Shown in pieces: positions 1 through 9,600 of a DNA stretch of 22,500 nucleotides. The stretch lies in the NCBI GenBank assembly GCA_016946835.1, contig JACVTC010000008.1, positions 1,305,001 to 1,327,500 on the forward strand. The letters are read 5' to 3'. Below the pieces are notes generated by a model. It did no database searches. It was given only the letters and a program-made list of their open reading frames with translations, and had not been told where the DNA came from. Every line of letters starts with the position of its first letter. Position 1 is the stretch's first letter. Origin of the DNA: Neocallimastix lanati (nom. inval.) (Eukaryota > Neocallimastigomycota > Neocallimastigomycetes > Neocallimastigales > Neocallimastigaceae). The position numbers were made by a program, and so were the translations under genes.

Positions 1-1
1 T

Positions 2-483
2 TCCCCAGTATTGAATTATAGCTCATCTAAAGCTAAAGTTCCACCAAGAAGGAACATAGAAATATATTCATTGATTTATTTTTTTTCATAATCTAAAATT
101 GATGAATAAGAAGAAGAAGAATAGGAAGAGATTAAAGGTAAATTCCTTATTTTACTTACAAACAAAATAAAAAGGTCATTGATGAAAATCTAATGATTTC
201 AATATAGCGCTTAAAAAAAAAAAGTGGAACATTCAAAATATCTAATGGATAAATGATAGATCATCTCTGCTACAATATGGACAACATTTGGGAAAATATT
301 CTGTAATTCTACCACTTCTAAAGGCAATAATGGTATTGTACTTATATCCACATCTTAAAAAGTAATATGTAATTAAATCATAGATGATGCTTAGTGTATT
401 TACAGCTAAGATTGAATAATGTTCTTGTTTTTGTAGTAATATTAGACCAATATACTTCAATAACATCACAAAAAATTTTGATA

Positions 484-514
<31 letters not shown>

Positions 515-535
515 GGATTTTTCTATATAGAGCAC
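2..535. other. AT-rich left edge with weak coding-like scraps
   Basis: No gene is recognised here. On the minus strand 535-242 is open for 97 codons, beginning with a GTG and a run of lysines that is only the poly-T tract at 486-514. Its C-terminal half is less biased and has a Cys-pair segment (KCCPYC) followed by a stop. On the plus strand, 2-91 is open from the window edge (SPVLNYSSSKAKVPP..., stop TAA at 89-91). On the minus strand the same stretch reads GGTLALDEL before a stop, which faintly recalls the DE-containing start of a transposase catalytic core. None of these can be joined into a family. They may be relics of one disrupted gene or mobile element that continues left of the window. 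Confidence 0.2.
486..514. repeat. Poly-T tract, 29 nt
   Basis: An uninterrupted run of 29 T. It is one of several very long homopolymers in the window and creates a false poly-Lys or poly-Phe segment in the reading frames crossing it. Confidence 0.95.
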
Positions 536-615
536 AAGATTCTTTAGCCCAAGAATATTTATTAAGATTTTTTAATAATACAATTAGAATTAATATATTT
601 TACAGAAGCACTTAG

Positions 616-1258
616 TTTGCATTGACACATAAAAACCAAGCAATAGGGAAAATATATAAAGATCTCGAGAAAAGGCAAAAGTAACTAATAATAGGATTCA
701 TTTTAATGTAATCATTTTTTTGATAAAAACATTCTTTGATTTATTGACTTCATTATTGATTTTATGAGATGAACAAAGACACCATAGAATACCAATATTA
801 ATTAAAAATTGAATACTTCTAGTATAAATTTAATTACACAAATATTGTTTTAATTCTTATACAATTTTTTTTTTTTTTTTAATTTAATATTAATTTTTTT
901 TTTATTTTTTTTTTTATTTTATTATGTTTATATTGATTATATTATATATTTTTAATATATTAATGGTTATTTTTAATTTATTTACTTAATAATTTCAAAA
1001 ATTAAATTACAATTTTTATTTTATATATATATATTTTTTTATTCTTCTATTTTAATTATTATTTCTTATTTTAATTTTTTTTTATCTATTTCTATTATTT
1101 TATTAAATTATATATAATAATAATAATAATAATAAAATAGGATATACTGGGAAGGTACTTTCTAATAAAAAAGTAATTAAAGAATTTCTATATTTAATAT
1201 ATATATATATATAAACAATATATATTTAAATTTTTTTTATAATTCTTCAATTAAATTT

Positions 1259-1290
<32 letters not shown>

Positions 1291-1471
1291 TTTAACTAAA
1301 GTTTTTTGATGATAATTATGATAAAATGAGATTTAGTATTTTTTTATGATGCTTTTATACTTTAATATTTTTAAAATATATATATATATATATACTAATA
1401 AATAATAAATCATTAATATGCCGATATTAAATATGCAAATTATTTATTATTATTTTTATATAATCATTGAA
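616..1471. other. Intergenic AT-rich DNA, no gene seen
   Basis: Almost pure A/T with short (TA)n and (TAA)n runs, for example around 1115-1135 and 1200-1215, and T-rich blocks at 865-920 and 1257-1278. The last is followed directly by ten A, giving a T/A hairpin-like switch. The stretch lies 3' of the minus-strand stress-protein gene, so its right end should hold that gene's 3' UTR and polyadenylation signal. In such AT-rich sequence I cannot point to them. Confidence 0.7.
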
Positions 1472-2471
1472 TTATTGAGGTTGTCTAATAACAATAACTG
1501 GAACGTTACAATGCGATAAGCAATAATTACTAACTGAACCTAAAATAAGTCTATATATATATATAAAATAATTAAGATTATAAATATATATACATATGTA
1601 TATATATATATATATTATTTTAGTAAATAAAATCTATTCAGACTGGTAGATAAGATAATAACAATAATAAATATTTTACCCTTGCATATAAGTTTTTCCA
1701 TTAGCTCCTAAAATCAACATATCTACGTTCTTTTTTGCAGCCATTTCACATAAAATTTCTCCTGGATCACCCCATGCATATTCGAAGACACAATCAATCT
1801 AAACAAATTTCAATAAAAAAATTTTTTAATTTTATTTTAGCATAAATTTAAATTTAAATTTAAATTTAAAAAAAATACTTGTAATAAAATATATAAACCA
1901 ATATTTGAAATTATTGACATATATATTTACAGTTTTTGGACAGGAACATTTCTTTAATGCTACTCTAACTAATTCTTCCATATTTTCTAATGCTTTTTCT
2001 TTAGTATTAATTTCTTCTTGTTTTAATGAAGATTCCTGATTTTCTGTATGTAATATTAATTTATTTTTATATAATTAAAATATCAAATAATCAATATGTC
2101 ATTTAATTATAAATATATAAATAATTAAATTTATTAATATATTAATATACAAATATATAAATATATAAATATATAAATAAATGTAATATATATTATTATT
2201 ATTATTATTATTATTTAATTGACTACATACGCCATTTTGTTCCTTGAAAAACATTATTAACAGATATTGGACTAATTCCAGAAAGTGAAAAATATTCTGA
2301 AGTATTGGCCCATGAACGTTTACCGATTGCCATCATAATAAGTTTATCTTCATTTCTTAATATATGTTCAAAAGCATATTCTAATGCTTTTGCTGTGCAA
2401 TTTGAAAAATCAGTTCCAAATAAAATCTTTCTCTTATTTGGTACATATTCAATTTCTTTATCGTTTTCCAT
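1472..2471 (-). CDS. Universal stress protein (UspA family), four exons
   Basis: Small cytosolic alpha/beta protein of the UspA superfamily, probably ATP-binding; the exact role in this fungus is unknown. Exons on the minus strand: 2471-2231, 2043-1931, 1798-1680 and 1550-1472, giving 183 residues and a TAA stop. All three introns are GT-AG. Residues 15-21 (KILFGTD) form the first beta strand with the conserved Asp. Residues 143-148 (VDMLIL) form the strand before the nucleotide loop. The loop G149-A-N-G152, nine residues, G162-S163 matches the family's G-2X-G-9X-G-(S/T) ATP motif exactly, and the protein ends in the usual final strand (VPVIVIRQPQ). The third acceptor was chosen at 1551-1552 because only this one keeps frame and restores the nine-residue spacing. 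The start ATG follows an AT-rich leader with no in-frame alternative. Confidence 0.9.
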
Positions 2472-3750
2472 GTTTATTATTTAATTATGTTTTGTATGAA
2501 AATTTAATATTTATTTATTTATTTTTTTTTCTAAAAAAAAAAAAAAAAAAAAAGAGGAATAAATTTACTATATATTACAATAAAAAAAATAATATTTAAA
2601 AAAAAAAAAAAAAAAACATTATATAATTTATTAATTATCGTCATAAAAATAATATAAATATATAATTATTATTATTATTTTTGTAAATAAATTAATATTT
2701 TACAATTAAAAAACATTACCTTTTATTATTATTATTTTTAACGTTAAATATTTTTGATTATTTGTTATTAGACTTTGTATTTTTTTTTTTTTCCTTTAAT
2801 TATTATTATTATTTTTAATAATAAATATTGATTATTTGTTATTAGACTTTGTAATTTTTTTTAATTTTTTAATTTATTTTTTATTATTATTCATTTAATG
2901 ATTGTAAGATAAAAATAGATTTTTTTTTCTTACAACTATTTTTTTATTATTCCTCTTTTATTTCTTTTTTTTTTTTTTGCTTTTTTTTTTGCTTTTTTTG
3001 TTTTTTATTTTTATATTCGATACAGCAACGGAGTAGTTTAAAAATAATTTAATATAATAATAAAATTTAAAAAATAAGGAATACAAAAAAAATAATTTCT
3101 AAATAATTTCTAGGTATTTATATGTTTTTTTATTATTTTTTTTTTATAATAATTAAAAAAATAAAAAAAAAAAAATTAATAGTTAATATTTAATATTAAT
3201 TCATATATTCTTCAATATATTAGAATATATTTATAATTTGTTTCGTTTTAATAATTGATTTATTAAAAAAGATTTTTTAAATAATTTTAATTTATATTTT
3301 TTTTATAATTTTGAATAAATAATATTAAAATATGTATATAAATGGATAAATCAATATAATAAATATAATAAAATATGAAATATAATCATATATGTATAAT
3401 AAAATCTTTTTATTAGAAGGAAAGTCAAAATCAAAAAATCAAAAATATCAAATTAATAATAAAACAAGTAATAAGAAAGAAGAAAATAAATTATTAGAAA
3501 ACATTAACAAGGACAACAAAAAAAAATAAAATAAAAAATATTTTAGAAGAAAGAAAAAATTATTATTATTATTTTTTTTTTAAAAAAATATTCTTTATAT
3601 ATTTTATAGTATTATTTATTTTAAAAATTTCTTAGTATTACAATAATAATAAAGATAATAATTTAATATAAAAACACAAAATATAAATTATTAATTGATA
3701 TTTAATAACTAAATTAGTAAATAAATAATTAGATCATTTTACTATTTTTA
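2472..3750. other. Intergenic AT-rich DNA upstream of the stress-protein gene
   Basis: This holds the presumed promoter of the minus-strand stress-protein gene at its left end, plus A and T runs (about 2534-2553 and 2600-2616), (TTA)n microsatellites and the short duplication described separately. Around 3415-3530 the sequence becomes purine-rich (AAG, AAT and CAA triplets) and looks faintly coding, but no frame stays open and no family is recognised. Confidence 0.6.
2756..2853 (+). repeat. Diverged tandem duplication, 74-bp period
   Basis: A 24-nt string that includes ttgttattagactttgta occurs at 2756-2779 and again, identical, at 2830-2853. The spacing is 74 bp, and the preceding (TTA)n plus TTTTTAA stretches match as well. 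This fits a local tandem duplication that has drifted in the homopolymer between the copies. Confidence 0.8.
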
Positions 3751-3754
3751 GTAC

Positions 3755-4000
3755 TAAAATGCTATCAATATTAAGGAATTTAATTGTGTATATGAACAAC
3801 AACAACAACAATTTATAAAATTTCCCTTGAATTATTCCATATCATTAAAAATAATGAAAATAAAGAAGATGCAATGAACTATTTAATATAAATGAAAAAA
3901 AAATATCAACTAATATTAAAAATAAAAATAAATCAAAGATTATTATTCTAAGTATATTTCAAAAATAAAATTAATAAGATAATAATGAAAATGAAAACAG

Positions 4001-4048
<48 letters not shown>

Positions 4049-4130
4049 AAGAAGAAAGAAGAAGAAATGATATGATTACTCAAAATAACTTTTTTAATAA
4101 CTAACTATTGTTGGAAAGTCTTAATAATAT
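3755..4130 (+). pseudogene. Possible coding relic interrupted by a 47-nt poly-A
   Basis: Between about 3760 and 4130 the plus strand has less random composition, with one frame reading INIKEFNCVYEQQQQQFIKF and a shifted frame then reading HIIKNNENKEDAMNYL. Stops and frameshifts interrupt both. The 47-A run at 4001-4047 follows, then a segment reading NDMITQNNFFNN. This could be a decayed low-complexity protein gene or chance. I recognise no domain. Confidence 0.2.
4001..4047. repeat. Poly-A tract, 47 nt
   Basis: The longest homopolymer in the window, 47 consecutive A, bounded by cag on the left and caag on the right. Its exact length may be uncertain in any assembly. Confidence 0.95.
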
Positions 4131-4766
4131 ATTTCAAATGATATGTAAAATTTTATTTTTTTAGGTATAAAAATTAAAATTTAATTAATATCTTTAAATA
4201 TTTTATAAATATAGAATTCTAAAATATTATATATTTTTATTTCTCTGTAAATCATCTTTATTAATGTTAACTATTCTCTAATAAATATTTTCAGATTTAA
4301 ACAAATTTAAATAATATGAAAATCATTAATTTATATAAATATTAATACGGAAGAGTAATGATTTAATATATTAGCTAATTCTTATCTCTATCATGATATT
4401 ATAAAAATTTAATTTTTAGAAAAGATGATGCATTAATAGTAGTAAAATTTATAAAGTTATTAGTATATAAACTTATAACAAAAGATTTTCCTAAATTACT
4501 ATAAATTATGTTTATCATTTTATTATTTGTCTTTTTAATTATATATTCATAATTATTTAAAATATTAATACTATATTGTTTATGACATAAGATAATACTA
4601 TTTTTGCTGAAAATAAAAAGATAAAAATATATTTAATGGGTCAGAAATAAATTAATAACAATAAGACAAAGTATATAATAATAATTAATATTCAAACTAT
4701 AACATTGAATTTATTTTACATTAATATATTTATTTTTAGTTTAGTATATTTAAAGATTTATATACT

Positions 4767-4799
<33 letters not shown>

Positions 4800-5801
4800 T
4801 TTTATTTTTATCTTTTAAATGAAAGAAAATTATAAATGAAAATAATATTTATCTAAAAGTCAAACACTTAAACACTACACACCCTTTATTATTATTATTA
4901 TTATTGTAAAGTTTATGGAAAGTAAAAAAAAATAAATATAAATATAAATATGTAAATTAGTTAAGTTTGTGTTTAATGTTTAAAATTATTGTTACTGAAA
5001 AAATTTTTAATATAAAAATTTATTAGATAAAAAAATATATTAATGGAATAAACTTCATTATTTTTATAATGAAAAATGTTAATTATTTATGTATTCTTTT
5101 GTGAAATGATTATTTATATTAAAACTTATTTTTAACAAATAAAATAAAATAATTAATAAAAAAAAAAAAAGAAATTGTTTTTTTGAATTATTTAAATATA
5201 TAATAAAGCTTTCTATTGTAATGATTAAGGTTCATTTAGGAAAATTATTAAAAGAAAATTAATAAAATTTAAAAATTAGTATTATCAATTTGTTGAATAA
5301 AAACAAAAGAAAAAAAAAAGTTTTTTTTTGGAAATTTATTAAAAAAAAATAATAATAATAATAATTAAAATGTTAACATAAATTAATCCAATGATAAGCG
5401 TTTTTCATCATTTACTAACTAAATAATAAATTTGCTTTTTTTAATTAAGTATTTAATATGTATTTAATATGTTTCTTTTTTTTTTTAATAATTGTATTTT
5501 ATTAATTATTAAAATAATTAATTAATATTATATGATTAAAATATTAATATTATTTAATTTATTTATATATTAATTTCTTATATTATTTTTTCCTTTAATT
5601 AATTTTCTATTTTATAAAGTTTATTAATATGTAAAATTTTTATTTGTTAATTATTATTATTATTTAATGAAACAATAAACTTTAATTATTAATTTTTTTT
5701 ATATCCATTCATATTAAAAGATTAATTATTATTATTATTTTTTTTTTTTAATTTAAATAGGGTTAATCAATGACTTTAAAAAAAAAAAAAAGATTATACT
5801 C
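4131..5801. other. Intergenic AT-rich DNA, no gene seen
   Basis: No frame of useful length, no RNA gene and no recognisable motif. It contains a 30-nt poly-T run at 4768-4797, short (TTA)n and (TAA)n runs, and A-rich blocks near 5158-5171 and 5776-5791. The missing N-terminal part of the downstream GH43 pseudogene should lie here if it had simply decayed in place, but I find no trace of the GH43 propeller before 5802. Confidence 0.6.
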
Positions 5802-6891
5802 ACTTCTTGTGTAGGATCCTGTGTTGCTCAAAATAGAATTGTTGATCCTTCTGATGGTAAATGTTATGGATTTTTAATCCAAGATCATGGTTCTATTGGT
5901 AGAGTTCCATTATTTGTTCCGGGTATCTGGAAAAAATAATTGGTAAGTTATGAATGTTAATGGTGAAGTACCAATGTCTTAACAAATTGGAGGTAACTTC
6001 AAAAGTACTAAGAGTGATGATTTCGATTATAGTTCCAACAAGTTAACTTTGGAATGGCAATGGAACTATAATCCTAAGTTTGGATAAGACTTAAGAATAA
6101 ATATATTGCTTCAGAAATTTTTAAAACTAGAAACACCCTTATCATGCATACTGAAGGCCCATCTTGTAGTGGTATTGTAAAACTTGATGCTTCCTATGAC
6201 TATTTCTACTAAAAATGACTACTTCTGATGGTAAAGGTTCTTTTTACTGTTCTGAAAGAGAAGCTAACTGATATGAAACTATTAGTATTCTTTATTTAAG
6301 AGTTTTCAAACCAGGTAATAAATACAGTTTCAGTAATGTTGCTAAAATTTGACGAAGGTCCAGCTTCTCATATATTTTTACTTTACCCTACAATATGAAA
6401 ATAGATATGAAGATGTTCAATATGATAATATTTCCATTGTTGAAATTAAAAAGGGTGAATTAATGCATCTTTGTAGTTCCAACTATAAGATTTCCTGAAA
6501 AAGCAAGCAATATGTACTTCTATGTTGAAACTAAAAAAGGTAAAGATAGTTTTTAGGTTGATGAAACTATTATATTGGTTCCCCAGATAGAACTGCTATT
6601 AATGGTCCAAAATCATCATTTGATATCTCTAGTAAATGCTTCTTTATTATATTAGGTTATCCATGTTGAGAAAATACCAATGTTATTATATTTGAAGAAG
6701 ATGATGATAAATGGGGTATTGAAAATGATGAATGGTGTGGTATTAAAACTACTTCTTTATTAACATTCTGGAGTAACTCTGGTGTAACAGTTGTCCATAT
6801 TGTAGAGCCATCAAAATTAATTTCATCTACTGACGAAAATGGTTATTGAGGTATTGAAAATGATGAATGATATGGTATGATCTTTAAATAA
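5802..6891 (+). pseudogene. Decayed GH43-CBM22-dockerin-dockerin cellulosomal enzyme
   Basis: Relic of a secreted hemicellulase that would have docked onto the fungal cellulosome. Pieces in order: end of the GH43 five-blade propeller at 5802-5930 (IVDPSDGKCYGF, IQDHGSIGRVPLFVPGIW); continuation in a shifted frame at 5931-6084 ending LEWQWNYNP; start of the GH43-associated C-terminal beta-sandwich at 6107-6208 (RNTLIMHTEGPSCSGIVKLD). A CBM22-like module follows at about 6225-6590 (FKPGNKYSFS, LQYENRYEDVQYDN, MYFYVETKKGKDSF), then two dockerins at 6631-6750 and about 6770-6880, with a stop at 6889-6891. There are at least four frameshifts and about six stops inside conserved motifs, including TGG-to-TGA changes. 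No signal peptide or N-terminal propeller is present. Module identities come from remembered family motifs. That it is dead is seen directly, unless the assembly is very error-prone. Confidence 0.85.
6631..6882 (+). other. Tandem fungal dockerin (CBM10-type) modules, degenerate
   Basis: The first module reads CFFIILGYPC, a TGA where the second Cys of the LGYPCC motif should be, then ENTNVIIFEEDDDKWG and IENDEWCGIK. That is the Cys-rich fold of roughly 40 residues used by anaerobic fungi to attach enzymes to scaffoldins. The second copy is more damaged: FWSNS at its start, then TDENGY, TGA for Trp, GIENDE, TGA for Trp, YGMI. Two dockerins in tandem at the C-terminus is a common arrangement in these enzymes. 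This module is the strongest taxonomic marker in the window. Confidence 0.85.
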
Positions 6892-7076
6892 TTCCTCTAT
6901 TCATTATTATGAAATAAAAAAAAATTTTTTTTTTATATTTTTACATAAAAAGGTATATAAACAAATATTTTATAAAAAAAATAAAAAAATTAAAAAAAAA
7001 TTTCTTCTATTTTAAATCTTTACATAAAATCGTACATAAACAAATATTACAAAAAAAAAAAATAATAAAATAAAAA

Positions 7077-7860
7077 AAAAATAAATAAAAAAATAAAATA
7101 AAATAAATAGTTAATACATGAATATAAAGTACAGATTGAATAAAATAAAATAAAATAAATAGTTAATACATGAATATAAAGTACAAATTGAATAAAATAA
7201 AATAAAATAAATAGCTAAAACATGAATATAAAGTACAGATTGAATAAAATAAAATAAAATAAATAGTTAAAACATGGATATAAAGTACAGGTTGAATAAA
7301 ATAAAATAAAATAAATAGTTAAAACATGAATATAAAGTACAGATTGAATAAAATAAAGTAAAATAAAATAAAATAAAATAAAATAAATAGTTAAAACATG
7401 AATATAAAGTATAGATTGAATAAAATAAAATAAAATAAATAGTTAAAACATGAATATAAAGTACAGGTTGAATAAAATAAAATAAAATAAATAGTTAAAA
7501 CATGAATATAAAGTACAGGTTGAATAAAATAAAATAAAATAAATAGTTAAAACATGAATATAAAGTACAGGTTGAATAAAATAAAATAAAATAAATAGTT
7601 AAAACATGAATATAAAGTACAGGTTGAATAAAATAAAATAAATAGTTAAAACATGAATATAAAGTACAGATTGAATAAAATAAAATAAAATAAATAGTTA
7701 AAACATGAATATAAAGTACAGATTGAATAAAATAAAATAAAATAAAATAAAATAAATAGTTAAAACATGAATATAAAGTACAGATTGAATAAAATAAAAT
7801 AAAATATAATATAATAAAATATAATAAAATATAATAAAATAAATAGTAAAGTTCTATAAA
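7077..7860 (+). repeat. Minisatellite, about 13 units of about 52 bp
   Basis: Thirteen near-identical cores of the form catgaatataaagtacaga (or agg) followed by ttgaataaaat, a variable number of AAAAT pentamers and aatagttaaaa. Core-to-core spacing is about 52 bp, varying with pentamer number, for example an expanded run at 7355-7385. Variant positions (acagatt, acaggtt, acaaatt, atagatt) are distributed in blocks; four consecutive aggtt units suggest recent local amplification. The array decays into AAAATATAAT repeats at 7795-7850. It starts about 190 bp after the dockerin pseudogene. No conserved ORF, and no leader or nuclease gene that would suggest CRISPR. Confidence 0.9.
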
Positions 7861-8150
7861 ATATTAAAGTATTAATACATATGAAATGAAATAAAGACAA
7901 AAAAATTGTACTCTAAAAAGGAAAAACACAAAAAATCATAAAAATAAATAATTATAAAATAAAACAAAATAAAATTAATGAATAAAATTAAAAATTAAAA
8001 TTATATACATTTTTATTTTTTTTTATTTTTGACTAAATATCTTTTTATTTCTGTGTACTTTAAAATAATGATTAAATTTATAAAAATTTTGCTATATAGT
8101 TTTAATTATGTACTATATAAATTACTTTGTATTATTTATTTATTTATTAC

Positions 8151-8182
<32 letters not shown>

Positions 8183-8902
8183 TATCATTAATATTATTGT
8201 TATTTTACATCTTTTTTATTTATTACATTTTATTCAATGTGCCCTTTATATTTAAATTTCAGCCATTAATTTCTTTTATTTAATTTCAAAATTTTATTTC
8301 ATATCTTAATATTTCAAATTTTTATTTTAATTTTATTTTTGACTATTTGTATTGAAAAATATAAACATATAAAATTTATATACACTACATGCAATAAAAA
8401 ATAACATTTAATTATCACATTAATTTTTTATATATATTTTTTTATTATTTTTAGACTTTATTAAAATATAAAATAAATAAAAATATAATAATACATTAAA
8501 ATTATAAAATATATAAAAATATAATAATATAAATAATTTAATAATACAATAACAAAAAAAAAAATATGAATAAATAAAAAAATTTTTTTTAGTATGAAAT
8601 ATAAAAAATTAAATATACAAAACATAAAAAATAAGTTAATATAAAATTTTATATAATTGAAATATTTATAATATTTACAATATATGCAATATACAATTAT
8701 ATATATATATTAATATATTGTTTTAATTTGATAAAAATAAATCTATAAAGGGTATATAAAAAATAATACTTTTATTTTAATAAAAGAATTATTTTGATTG
8801 ATAACTATTTTCTATTTCTATTACTATTATTACTGTTTATTTTCTTTCTTTTAAATACATTATTTTATTTTATTTTATTTTATTTTATTTTTTTTCTTTT
8901 TT

Positions 8903-8950
<48 letters not shown>

Positions 8951-8998
8951 ATTTATAATTATAAATTATTATAATAATATTTTTTTTTTTTTCATTGA
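7861..8998. other. Intergenic AT-rich DNA, no gene seen
   Basis: Contains a (ATT)n microsatellite at about 8149-8180, T-rich blocks, (TTTTA)n at 8865-8890 and a 40-nt poly-T run at 8905-8944. The plus-strand frame 8029-8283 is open only because of Ile/Leu/Phe-coding AT triplets. The right end should contain the 3' UTR of the minus-strand Asn-rich gene; a distinct polyadenylation signal cannot be picked out. Confidence 0.6.
8905..8944. repeat. Poly-T tract, 40 nt
   Basis: Uninterrupted run of 40 T about 55 bp beyond the stop codon of the minus-strand Asn-rich gene. On that gene's sense strand it is a poly-A run in or just after its 3' UTR. Confidence 0.95.
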
Positions 8999-9375
8999 TT
9001 ATGATTTAAAATAAAATTGCATATTATTATTAGAGATTTTCTCTTTCTTAGGAGATCTTCTACGTGATATATTAGTGTTGTGATTCTTATGAGTGATTTC
9101 ATTCTCATTGCTTTTATTGACGTCAGTATTTTCCTTATCATTGCTATTATGATTATTATAATTTTTGGGTATATTACTATTATTATTATTGTATATATTA
9201 TTACTGTTATTATTATTATTATTGTAGGGTATATTACAATTATTAATATTATATGTATTATTATTATTGTAGGGTATATTACTATTATTATTATTGTTGT
9301 ATATATTATTATTATTATTATTATCATTATAGTTGGGTATATTATTATTATTATTATCATCATTATGGTTGGGTA

Positions 9376-9411
<36 letters not shown>

Positions 9412-9525
9412 GGTTGGGTATATTATTATTATTATTATTATTATTATGGTTGGGTATATTATTATTATTATTATTATTATTATGGTTGGGTATATTATTA
9501 TTATTATTATTATTATGGTTGGGTA

Positions 9526-9558
<33 letters not shown>

Positions 9559-9567
9559 GGTTGGGTA

Positions 9568-9600
<33 letters not shown>

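Noticed and set aside
1472-1539. Start of the last stress-protein exon at 1539
   Set aside because: The acceptor at 1540-1541 gives a one-base frame error and shortens the ATP loop by four residues. The acceptor at 1551-1552 keeps frame and restores G-2X-G-9X-G-S.
5802-6891. GH43-dockerin gene as functional and intron-containing
   Set aside because: Stops and frameshifts lie inside conserved motifs (the Cys of LGYPCC, the Trp residues of the dockerin, the propeller's end), so introns cannot remove them without deleting essential residues.
7077-7860. CRISPR-like regular array
   Set aside because: The repeats are contiguous with variable AAAAT runs, have no unique spacers and lie in a eukaryotic genome. 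This is a minisatellite.
8029-8283. 84-codon plus-strand frame of Ile/Leu/Phe
   Set aside because: Composed of AT-only codons around an (ATT)n microsatellite, with no neighbouring splice-linked exons and no family resemblance.
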